Shown: positions 30,876-38,427 of the stretch, in pieces
Layout: every line of letters starts with the position of its first letter
How positions within the stretch are numbered: position 1 is the stretch's first letter
Source of the DNA: Methylobacterium segetis
Lineage (GTDB): Bacteria > Pseudomonadota > Alphaproteobacteria > Rhizobiales > Beijerinckiaceae
Length of the DNA stretch: 64,000 nt
Assembly: GCF_004348265.1 (NCBI RefSeq)
Contig: NZ_SMNT01000009.1
Coordinates: forward strand, 1-64,000
Reading direction: 5' to 3'
Made by a program: the position numbers and the translations under genes
The notes under the pieces: generated by a model
Database searches by the model: none
Told to the model about the DNA's origin: nothing
Seen by the model: the letters and a program-made list of their open reading frames with translations, nothing else

Positions 30876-32957
30876 GTGCTGAGCCTCAGCTTCACGCCCC
30901 TCGTCCCCTGGCCGGTTCTCGCCGGCTTCGGCGTGCTCGCCCTCCTGTTCGGCGGCCTCGCCCTCGTGGCGCGCGGGCGGACGGCGGGCCTGCGGGCCCT
31001 CGTGCTGATCCTCGTCCTCGCCGCCCTCGCGAACCCCTCCCTCGTGCGCGAGGACCGCGAGCCGGTGAAGGACGTCGCGGCGGTCGTCGTCGACCGCTCG
31101 GGCTCGCAATCGCTCGGCGATCGCCCGGCCATGACCGATCAGGTCCGGGCCGAGCTGCAGCGCCGCTTCGGCGGCCTCACCAACATCGAGCCGCGCTTCA
31201 TCGACGTGCCGGATTCCCGCGAGGGCGACGGCGGCACGCAACTCTTCGCGGCGCTCTCGCAATCGCTCGCCGACGTGCCGCCGGAGCGGTTGGCGGGCGT
31301 CGTGATGCTGACGGACGGCGTGATCCACGACATCCCGGCCACCGCCGCCGCGCTCGGCCTCAAGGCGCCGCTCCACGTCCTCGTCACCGGGCATCCGGAC
31401 GAGCGCGACCGGCAGATCAAGCTCCTGGAAGCGCCCCGCTTCGGCATCGTCGGCAAGGAGCTGACGATCCGGGCCGAGGTGATGGAGCGGGGCGGCACCG
31501 GCAACGCCGTGGTGACGGTCCGCCGCGACGGCGAGCAGATCGGCCGGCGCAGCGTGCCGACGGGCAGGGCCTTCGCGCTGACGACGAAGATCGAGCATGG
31601 CGGCCCGAACGTCGTCGAGATCGAGGTCGAGCCGCTGCCGGGCGAGCTGACCACGGTCAACAACCGGGCGGTGCTGCCGATCGAGGGCATCCGCGAGAAG
31701 CTGCGCGTGCTCCTCGTCTCCGGCGAGCCGCACCAGGGCGAGCGGACGTGGCGCAACCTCCTCAAGTCCGACGCCAATGTCGATCTCGTCCACTTCACCA
31801 TCCTGCGCCCGCCCGAGAAGCAGGACGGCACGCCGATCTCCGAACTCTCCCTGATCGCCTTCCCGACGCGCGAGCTGTTCGTCCAGAAGATCAAGGATTT
31901 CGACCTGATCATCTTCGACCGCTACGCCAACCAGAGCGTGCTGCCCTCGGCCTATTTCGACAACATCGTCCGCTACGTGCAGGAAGGCGGCGCGCTCCTC
32001 ATCGCGGCGGGCCCGGAATTCGCCTCCTCGGCGAGCCTCGCCCGCACCCGGCTCTCCTCCATCCTGCCGGGCGACCCGAACGGCCGGGTCGTCGAGCAGC
32101 CCTACAAGGCCGCCCTCACGCAGACCGGGGCGCGCCACCCCGTCACGCGGGCGCTGCCCGGCTCCGAATCGAGCCCGCCGGCCTGGGGCGACTGGCTGCG
32201 CATCGTCGCGGCGCAGACCCGGCCCGGGATCCAGCCGATCCTGGCAGGGGCCAACAACCTGCCATTGCTCGCGCTCTCCCGCGAGGAGAAGGGGCGCGTC
32301 GCGCTGCTGCTCTCGGACCATGCCTGGCTCTGGGCGCGGGGCTACCAAGAGGGCGGCCCGCATCTCGACCTGCTGCGCCGCCTCGGCCACTGGCTGATGA
32401 AGGAGCCGGCGCTGGAGGAGGAGGCGCTGCGCGCCCAGACCACGGGCCGGGGCCGCGAGGTCCGCGTCGAGCGCCAGACCATGTCGGACACGGCCGAGCC
32501 CGTCACCGTCACCGGCCCGACCGGGCAGGAACGGACCCTGACCCTCACGGAGGCGCAGCCCGGCCTGTTCTCGGCGACCTTCGAGGCGAGCGAGCTCGGC
32601 CTCCACACGCTGCGCTCCGGATCCCTCGTCGCCTTCGTCAGCGTCGGCCCGGCCAATCCGCGCGAGCTCACCGACGTGTTCAGCGACACCGAGCGGACGC
32701 GGGCGCTCGCCGAGGCGACGGGCGGCTCGATCCGCCGCGTGGCGGATGCGGGCGGGATCAGCGTGCCGCGTCTGCAGAGCGTGCGCAGCGGACGCCTGAG
32801 CGGCGGCGACTGGATCGGCTTCCGCCCGAGCGACAGCGCCATCATCCGGGGCGTCGAGGTCTACCCGCTCGCCCTCGGCCTCTGGGCTCTGGCCGCCATC
32901 GGCGCGGCGCTGCTGGCGATGTGGCTCGTGGAGGGGCGCCGCGGGCGCGCCGCCTGA
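30876..32957 (+). CDS. membrane-anchored VWA/glutamine-amidotransferase-like protein of the MoxR operon
   Basis: A 693-aa protein with two N-terminal helices (VPWPVLAGFGVLALLFGGLA, and a second segment around LRALVLILVLAALANPSLV), a VWA-like domain (AAVVVDRSGSQSLGDRPAMT with D-x-S-x-S), a class I glutamine-amidotransferase-like central part (RVLLVSGEPHQGERTWRNLL, FDLIIFDRYANQSVLP, IVRYVQEGGALLIAAGPEF) lacking an evident catalytic Cys, and a C-terminal helix (YPLALGLWALAAIGAALLAM). It starts at GTG 30876 with GGAGGG eight bases upstream. Last gene of the four-gene MoxR cluster, separated from the third by a repeat element. The role is unknown but probably envelope-related, with the MoxR partner. 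Confidence 0.9.
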   Translation: MLSLSFTPLVPWPVLAGFGVLALLFGGLALVARGRTAGLRALVLILVLAALANPSLVREDREPVKDVAAVVVDRSGSQSLGDRPAMTDQVRAELQRRFGGLTNIEPRFIDVPDSREGDGGTQLFAALSQSLADVPPERLAGVVMLTDGVIHDIPATAAALGLKAPLHVLVTGHPDERDRQIKLLEAPRFGIVGKELTIRAEVMERGGTGNAVVTVRRDGEQIGRRSVPTGRAFALTTKIEHGGPNVVEIEVEPLPGELTTVNNRAVLPIEGIREKLRVLLVSGEPHQGERTWRNLLKSDANVDLVHFTILRPPEKQDGTPISELSLIAFPTRELFVQKIKDFDLIIFDRYANQSVLPSAYFDNIVRYVQEGGALLIAAGPEFASSASLARTRLSSILPGDPNGRVVEQPYKAALTQTGARHPVTRALPGSESSPPAWGDWLRIVAAQTRPGIQPILAGANNLPLLALSREEKGRVALLLSDHAWLWARGYQEGGPHLDLLRRLGHWLMKEPALEEEALRAQTTGRGREVRVERQTMSDTAEPVTVTGPTGQERTLTLTEAQPGLFSATFEASELGLHTLRSGSLVAFVSVGPANPRELTDVFSDTERTRALAEATGGSIRRVADAGGISVPRLQSVRSGRLSGGDWIGFRPSDSAIIRGVEVYPLALGLWALAAIGAALLAMWLVEGRRGRAA

Positions 32958-32972
32958 GCCGCCGGCTGAGGC

Positions 32973-33371
32973 TCAGGCGCGCCGGGTGCGCATGCCGGGA
33001 ACGATCCTGAGGTCCGTGCGCGCGGCGAACATCGCATAGGCCTGCGTCTCGACGCCGTAGGCCGCGACGCGGCCCGCCGCATCGTGGTGCAGCCCCCAGC
33101 CGTGCAGCTTCACCAGCGGCGAGGCGCGCAGGCACGCCTGCGGCCGGGCCAGGAAGGCGGCGCGCTCCGCCGGCCGCTCCGCCTCCGTGAGGGCGCGGCG
33201 CCTCGCATGGACCTCGAACAGCAGGTCGTCGCTCGTGAGCCCGTAGGGATCGGCGAGGAGGAGGGCGTGCTGGATCTGCGCGATCGAGCCCGACTTCAGG
33301 GGGGCGAGGCCGGCATCGGCCGGGCTGTCGGCGGAGGCGAGGATGAACGCGTCGAAATAGTTGGTGCTCAT
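32973..33371 (-). CDS. DUF6157-like hypothetical protein
   Basis: A 132-aa cytoplasmic protein: MSTNYFDAFILASADSPADA, SGSIAQIQHALLLADPYGLT, SDDLLFEVHARRRAL, RASPLVKLHGWGLHHDAAGR. The pattern fits family DUF6157, of unknown function. ATG 33371 with GGAGGGG upstream is preferred to the ATG at 33449, which would overlap the acetyltransferase gene. It lies 22 bp after that gene on the same strand and may be cotranscribed. Confidence 0.82.
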   Translation of the reverse strand: MSTNYFDAFILASADSPADAGLAPLKSGSIAQIQHALLLADPYGLTSDDLLFEVHARRRALTEAERPAERAAFLARPQACLRASPLVKLHGWGLHHDAAGRVAAYGVETQAYAMFAARTDLRIVPGMRTRRA

Positions 33372-33393
33372 CGCCCCTCCGGCGCGCGCAGGT

Positions 33394-33891
33394 TCAGCCG
33401 CCCGAGACCGGGCCTTCGGCCGCCGCGAAGGCGCCCTCGGCGAGTTCAAGCCAGAGGAAGCGGGCCGGATCGACCGGACCCGGCAGGACGAGGCGGCCGG
33501 TCGGCACCGGCACGAAGCCGAAGCGGCGGTAATAGGGGGCGTCTCCCACCAGCACGACGAGGCCGTGCCCGGCCTCCCGCGCCGCCGACAGGCTCGCCTC
33601 CATCAGGGCGGCCCCGACGCCGCGGTTGCCGAAGCTCGGATCGACGGTGAGAGGGCCGAGCACCAGGATCGGCCGGTCGCCCGCCCGGGCGGGTCCGACC
33701 CGCACCGAACCGACGAGGAAGGTGCCGACGAGGGCCGTGAAGCTGAGCTCGGTCCGGTGCCCCACGCCCTCGCGCAGGCGGTAGGCGGTGCGGGCGAAGC
33801 GTCCCGGCCCGAAGGCCCGGGCATGCAGGCGCTCGATGGCCGGCCCGTCGTCGGGATGCTCGGGCCGGATGACGAGGGAGAGGGGAGACAC
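33394..33891 (-). CDS. GNAT-family N-acetyltransferase (YhbS-like)
   Basis: About 165 aa with the GNAT fold: LVIRPEHPDDGPAIERLHAR, LGPLTVDPSFGNRGVGAALM (acetyl-CoA site Q/R-x-x-G-x-G/A type), VVLVGDAPYYRRFGFVPVPT. The YhbS-like C-terminus is present. The substrate is unknown. The start is uncertain: GTG 33891 (MSPLSLVIRPEH) matches the fold start; an ATG at 33948 would add 19 residues. Followed by the DUF6157 gene. Confidence 0.88.
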   Translation of the reverse strand: MSPLSLVIRPEHPDDGPAIERLHARAFGPGRFARTAYRLREGVGHRTELSFTALVGTFLVGSVRVGPARAGDRPILVLGPLTVDPSFGNRGVGAALMEASLSAAREAGHGLVVLVGDAPYYRRFGFVPVPTGRLVLPGPVDPARFLWLELAEGAFAAAEGPVSGG

Positions 33892-34119
33892 GCGCGCTTC
33901 CGGGATCCAGGCGTCGCGCCCGATAGCAGCGCGGGGGCCCGGCTGCAAATGGGGCTTGCGCGCCCGGCCCGGCAGCGGCGGGGGCGGGGCCTGTCTGCCC
34001 GCTTGAGCTCGGCCGCGAAGACTGCCAAGCTCAAGTCACGCGGGAGCGCGCCCGGGTCTCCGACCAGTCGTCGCCGGCCGGCCGGGAGCCCGAACCTGAA
34101 CAACCCGGAGCGTTCGACG

Positions 34120-34902
34120 GTGCCGCGCGCCCTCTACTCGATCGGTCCGCCGATCCGCCCGAAGATCCGCCACGACAACGGCTTCCTCGACCAGTATCAG
34201 AAGCGCGCGCCGTCGCTCGGCGACCGGAAGACGCTGGCCCGCTGGAAGCTGCTGCTGGAAGCCGCCGAAGCCGGCCAGAACGTACCGTTCCTGCCGCACA
34301 ACGACGTGCCGGATGCGCTCGCCGCCTATCGGCACTTTCTGGAAGGAAGCGGGCGGACGCGGCGGATCGGCTACGAGCGCTACCTGCGGGACGATCCGAG
34401 CGGGCGGATCACCCTCGACAACATGATCCGCGACGCGCGCGAGGGCGCCGTCGGCCTCTACGAGCGGTCCTTCCCGAGGCGCGATGCAAGCTTCAGCATG
34501 ACCTCGACCGCGCTCGCGGCGGGCGGCACCCAGTCCCCGTTTCCCTACCCGCAGACCGAGAATTGGCAGAAGGCCATCGGCGCGCACAATTTCTGGATCA
34601 GCGCCGACGTGATCGTGAGCGCGCATCCCGCCTACCCGGTCTACGAGATGACGATGACCATCCACGTCGAGGACATGTACAACTTCAACCCGGGCGCGCA
34701 GGACATCGCCACCGGCATACCGGACGACGCCAACGGCCTGTTCGAGATCACGGGGCTGGCGCAGCAATATCTCAATGTGGCGGAGGTTCAGCGGCACGTC
34801 GCATGGCGCGGCTCGGCGGTGGCCGCCGCCCGCGTGACCCTGGCGGACACCTCGCGGCAGAGGCGGCCCTCCGACAATCGCCGCTTGCGGAACCGCCTGT
34901 GA
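34120..34902 (+). CDS. uncharacterised protein, possible effector-like first gene of a coupled pair
   Basis: About 260 aa; I do not recognise a named family. No signal peptide or membrane helix. The N-terminal half is helical and charged (GDRKTLARWKLLLEAAEAGQ, YRHFLEGSGRTRRIGYERYL). The C-terminal half has strands and a striking motif: ISADVIVSAHPAYPVYEMTM followed by DMYNFNPGAQDIATGIPDDA and NGLFEITGLAQQYLN. Similar DxYNFNPG...DIATG...NGxFxxxGLA motifs occur, as far as I recall, in putative secreted toxin-type proteins of Gram-negative bacteria; this is memory, not a search. The start is GTG 34120 with GGAG about ten bases upstream. Its stop overlaps the next start as GTGA. Confidence 0.7.
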   Translation: MPRALYSIGPPIRPKIRHDNGFLDQYQKRAPSLGDRKTLARWKLLLEAAEAGQNVPFLPHNDVPDALAAYRHFLEGSGRTRRIGYERYLRDDPSGRITLDNMIRDAREGAVGLYERSFPRRDASFSMTSTALAAGGTQSPFPYPQTENWQKAIGAHNFWISADVIVSAHPAYPVYEMTMTIHVEDMYNFNPGAQDIATGIPDDANGLFEITGLAQQYLNVAEVQRHVAWRGSAVAAARVTLADTSRQRRPSDNRRLRNRL

Positions 34903-35432
34903 GCCCGGACCGGGGACCGGGCTCCCTGACGCGGCGGGCCGCGCTGCTGCGCCTCGGCCTCTCGCTCGGGGGGCAAGTGCTCGGGGGGCAAGTGCTTGGC
35001 GGTCAGGCGCTCGGCCTCGCCGCCACAGGGCGCGCCGTTGCGCGGGAGAGGACAGAGGCCGTGACCGTCAGCACCGATATCGAGGCCCTCGGGCGGCTGA
35101 TCCGCCTGCCGGCGCGGCCGCAGGAGGCGTGGTGGCAGACGCAGGCGCTGGGCGAGGCGGGCGGCCTCGGCCCGTCCGACTGGCTCCTCGTGGCGGTCCT
35201 TCGCTTCGCGCCGGACGCCGCCCGCCCGCTTCTCGCCGGCGCCGCGCAGACCCAGCTGCCGCCGGGAGACTTCCCCGACTGGGCCCTGGCGCGGGTCCTC
35301 GGCGGAGGGCCCGGCGAGTCGGAGGCGCGCGCCTGCGCGATCGACCCTTTCGCGAAGCCGCCTCTCCTCGACGGAGCGTGCTTCCATCTCGCGGGGGCGG
35401 ACCTCTTCCTCCTCCGGCTCCACACGACCTGA
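34899..35432 (+). CDS. exported uncharacterised protein coupled to the preceding gene
   Basis: About 177 aa with an N-terminal twin-arginine-like signal (SLTRRAALLRLGLSLGG) interrupted by a threefold five-residue repeat (LGGQV LGGQV LGGQA), then cleavage probably near AVA. The mature domain (STDIEALGRLIRLPARPQEA, GGLGPSDWLLVAVLRFAPDA, and two C-terminal cysteines in ARACAIDPF and DGACFHLAG) belongs to no family I can name. It starts at GTG 34899 overlapping the previous stop by four bases. A cytosolic gene coupled to a periplasmic partner is reminiscent of effector-immunity pairs acting in the periplasm, but this is speculation. It ends 10 bp from the convergent yejB-like gene. Confidence 0.72.
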   Translation: MSPDRGPGSLTRRAALLRLGLSLGGQVLGGQVLGGQALGLAATGRAVARERTEAVTVSTDIEALGRLIRLPARPQEAWWQTQALGEAGGLGPSDWLLVAVLRFAPDAARPLLAGAAQTQLPPGDFPDWALARVLGGGPGESEARACAIDPFAKPPLLDGACFHLAGADLFLLRLHTT

Positions 35433-35442
35433 GGGAGCGCCC

Positions 35443-36546
35443 TCAGGTCGCGCGCGCGGAGAAGTCGATGCGCGGGTCGATCCAGACGTAGATGAGGTCG
35501 GAGAGCAGGTTCACCGCGAGCCCGAGCAGGGAGAAGATGTAGAGCGTGGCGAAGACGACCGGATAATCGCGCCCGACGATCGACTGGAACGAGAGCAGGC
35601 CGAGCCCGTCCAGGCTGAAGATCGTCTCGATCAGGAGCGAGCCCGTGAAGAAGGCCGAGATGAAGGCCCCGGGAAAGCCCGCCACCACGATCAGCATCGC
35701 GTTGCGGAAGACGTGCCCGTAGAGGACGCGGCGCTCGCTCAGGCCCTTCATGCGGGCGGTCAGCACGTATTGCTTGCGGATCTCGTCGAGGAAGGAGTTC
35801 TTGGTCAGCAGCGTCGAGGTGGCGAAGGCCCCGATCACCAGGGCGGTGAGCGGCAGCACCATGTGCCAGGCGTAATCAACGATCCTCTCACCCCAGGTGA
35901 AGCTCTCCCAGCCCTCGCTGGTGAGGCCGCGCAGGGGGAAGATCTGCACGAAGGAGCCGCCCGCGAACAGGATGATCAGCATCAGCCCGAACAGGAAGCC
36001 CGGGATCGCGTAGCCGATGATGACGACGAAGGAGGTCCAGAGATCGAAGCGGGAGCCGTCCTTCACGGCCTTGCGGATGCCGAGCGGGATCGAGATCGCG
36101 TAGGACAGGAGCGTCATCCAGAGCCCCAGCGAGATCGAGACCGGCAGGCGCTCGCGGATCAGCTGCAGCACGCTGACGTCGCGGAAATAGCTCCGCCCGA
36201 AATCGAACCGGGCATAATCCCAGAGCATCTTGGCGAAGCGCTCGGGTGCCGGCCGGTCGAAGCCGAATTGCTGCTCGAGCTTGGCGATGAATTCCGGGCT
36301 CAACCCCTGCGCGCCGCGGTACTTCGAGCTCGTCTCGCCGGTGCGGTTGGCGGACATCCCGCCGCCGAGATCGCCCGCGCCGCCGGTCACGCGCGAGAGC
36401 GCGCCGTCGCCCTGGCCCTGGAGCTGGGCCAGCACCCGCTCCACCGGGCCGCCGGGGGCGAATTGCACGATCGCGAAGGTGATCAGCATGATCCCGAACA
36501 GGGTCGGGATCATCAGGGCGACGCGGCGCAGGATGTAGGCGAGCAC
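35443..36546 (-). CDS. yejB: peptide ABC transporter permease, YejB type
   Basis: A 367-aa inner-membrane permease: [20 protein letters not shown], the long periplasmic loop with [16 protein letters not shown] characteristic of Yej[21 protein letters not shown], and the coupling EAA-like motif [20 protein letters not shown], ending [10 protein letters not shown]. The E. coli homologue imports microcin C and peptides as YejABEF. Here it follows two binding-protein genes. The other permease (yejE) and the ATPase (yejF) do not follow: the next gene is convergent, so those subunits must be encoded elsewhere or be lacking. Confidence 0.94.
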   Translation of the reverse strand: MLAYILRRVALMIPTLFGIMLITFAIVQFAPGGPVERVLAQLQGQGDGALSRVTGGAGDLGGGMSANRTGETSSKYRGAQGLSPEFIAKLEQQFGFDRPAPERFAKMLWDYARFDFGRSYFRDVSVLQLIRERLPVSISLGLWMTLLSYAISIPLGIRKAVKDGSRFDLWTSFVVIIGYAIPGFLFGLMLIILFAGGSFVQIFPLRGLTSEGWESFTWGERIVDYAWHMVLPLTALVIGAFATSTLLTKNSFLDEIRKQYVLTARMKGLSERRVLYGHVFRNAMLIVVAGFPGAFISAFFTGSLLIETIFSLDGLGLLSFQSIVGRDYPVVFATLYIFSLLGLAVNLLSDLIYVWIDPRIDFSARAT

Positions 36547-36564
36547 GAGGGTCCCCTTCCGCGG

Positions 36565-38427
36565 TCAGTTGCGGCCGATCCGGCGCGCCTTGTCGGCGTC
36601 GAACCACCAGATGGAGGGCGCGCCGAGCCCATAGCGCGGGCCGGCGGCCGGGCGGCCGTAGACGTCCCAGACCGCGAGGCGGTGGCTGCCCGAATACCAC
36701 ATGGGCACCCAGTAGCGGCCGGCCCGCAGCACCCGGTCGAGGGCGCGGCAGGCATGGGTCAGGTCCTGGCGCGAGGCGGCGTTCGCGACCTTGTCGAGGA
36801 GCGCGTCGATCGCCGGGTCCGCGATGCCCGCGAGGTTGTTCGAGCCCGGCGTGCCGGCCGCGCGCGAGCCGTAGGCCTGGCGGAGTTCGGCGCCCGGCGT
36901 GACGCCGTTCGTGAAGCGGCGCGAGGTGACGTCGAAGGCGAAGTCGTTGAGGCGCGCCTGGTATTGCGAAGGATCCACCTGCCGGATCGTGCCCTTGATG
37001 CCGATCAGCCCGAGATTGCGGATAAAGGGGTGGGTGTGCGGCTCGAGCGCGGGGTCGGTGTCGAGGAACTCGATCTCGATCGGCTTGCCGCCGGGCAAGC
37101 GGGCTATGCCGCCCTCGCGGGTGCAGCCGGCCTCGCGCAGCAGCGCCACCGCGCGGCTGAGGAGCGCCCGGTCCTGGCCGGAGCCGTCCGAGGCGGGCGG
37201 GGTCCAGGCCTCGCCGAACACCTCCGCCGGCAGGCCGTCGCGCAGGGGGTCGAGGAGGGCGAGTTCCTCCGCCGAGGGTTTGCCCGTCGCCTTGAGGTCC
37301 GAGTTCTCGAAATACGAGGCCGTGCGCGTGTAGGCGCCGTACATCAGGTTGCGGTTCGTCCAATCGAAATCGAAGCAGAGGCCGATCGCTTCGCGCACCC
37401 GCGGATCGCGGAAGGGCTCGCGGCGGGTGTTGATCCACCAGCCCTGCGTGCCGGAGGGGGTGGCGTCGGGCAGGGTCGTCTGCACGACGCGGCCTTCCTT
37501 GACGGCCGGGAAGTCGTAGCCCGTCGCCCAGACGCGGGCGGTGAACTCCTCCCGGTAGGTGAAGGCGCCGCTCTTGAACGCCTCGAAGGCCACCTGCCGG
37601 TCGCGGAAATACTCGTAGCGGATCGAATCGAAGTTGTTCTGGCCGACATTGACCGGCAGGTCGGCCGCCCAGTAGTCGCGCACCCGCTCCAACTCGATGA
37701 AGCGGCCGACATCGAGCCGCCCGACCTGGTAGGGGCCGGAGCCGAGCGGCGGCTCCAGGCTCGCCGCCTCGAAGTCGCGGGTCTCGTAATAGGCCGCCGA
37801 GAAGATCGGCAATTGCGCTACGAAGAGCGGCAGGTCGCGGCTGCGCCCGGGCGCGAAGGTGACGATCACGGTGCCCTCGTCGGGGGCCGCCGCGTCCGTC
37901 ATGTCGGCGATCACCTGCGAGATCTCGGGATGCCCCTTCGCCTTGAGGAGCTTCAGCGAGGCGGCGACGTCCCGGGCCGTCAGCCGCGACCCGTCATGGA
38001 AGCGGGCCTGCGGGCGCAGGCGGAACGTGTAGGTGAGCCCGTCCTCGCTCACCTCGACCGCGCGGGCAACGAGGCCGTAGAGCGCGTCCGGCTCGTCGAG
38101 GGCGCGCACCATCAGGCTGTCGAAGGTGAGGTTCATGCCCGCCGCACCGTCTCCGCGCAGGACGTAGACGTTGAGCGTGTTGAAGGTGTTGCCGTTCTGG
38201 TTGCCGAAGGTCGCCGAGAGCTGCGCCGAGAACCGGCCGCCATGGGGCGCGGCCGGGTTCACGTAGTCGAAATTCTGGAAATCGGCCGGGTATTTCAGGT
38301 CGCCGAAGCTCGAGAGGCCGTGGGCGGGCCGGGGATTCTGGGCGCGGGCTCCGCGCGGCAGGCAGGCCGCGCCGGCGAGCGCCCCGGCGCCGAGGACGAG
38401 GCCGCGCCGTGTGGGAGCGGGGCTCAA
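36565..38427 (-). CDS. extracellular solute-binding protein, YejA type (second copy)
   Basis: About 620 aa, SBP family 5. The start is TTG 38427, overlapping the previous gene's stop as TTGA, which yields a Tat-like signal peptide (TRRGLVLGAGALAGAACLPR, cleavage near ARA). The mature protein opens with the YejA hallmark FGDLKYPADFQNFDYVNPAA followed by PHGG. It has RFHDGSRLTARDVAASLKLL and GSGPYQVGRLDVGRFIELER typical of peptide-binding proteins. It delivers peptides to the permease encoded 18 bp downstream. It is only moderately similar to its neighbour, suggesting an old duplication with different specificity. Confidence 0.93.
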   Translation of the reverse strand: MSPAPTRRGLVLGAGALAGAACLPRGARAQNPRPAHGLSSFGDLKYPADFQNFDYVNPAAPHGGRFSAQLSATFGNQNGNTFNTLNVYVLRGDGAAGMNLTFDSLMVRALDEPDALYGLVARAVEVSEDGLTYTFRLRPQARFHDGSRLTARDVAASLKLLKAKGHPEISQVIADMTDAAAPDEGTVIVTFAPGRSRDLPLFVAQLPIFSAAYYETRDFEAASLEPPLGSGPYQVGRLDVGRFIELERVRDYWAADLPVNVGQNNFDSIRYEYFRDRQVAFEAFKSGAFTYREEFTARVWATGYDFPAVKEGRVVQTTLPDATPSGTQGWWINTRREPFRDPRVREAIGLCFDFDWTNRNLMYGAYTRTASYFENSDLKATGKPSAEELALLDPLRDGLPAEVFGEAWTPPASDGSGQDRALLSRAVALLREAGCTREGGIARLPGGKPIEIEFLDTDPALEPHTHPFIRNLGLIGIKGTIRQVDPSQYQARLNDFAFDVTSRRFTNGVTPGAELRQAYGSRAAGTPGSNNLAGIADPAIDALLDKVANAASRQDLTHACRALDRVLRAGRYWVPMWYSGSHRLAVWDVYGRPAAGPRYGLGAPSIWWFDADKARRIGRN

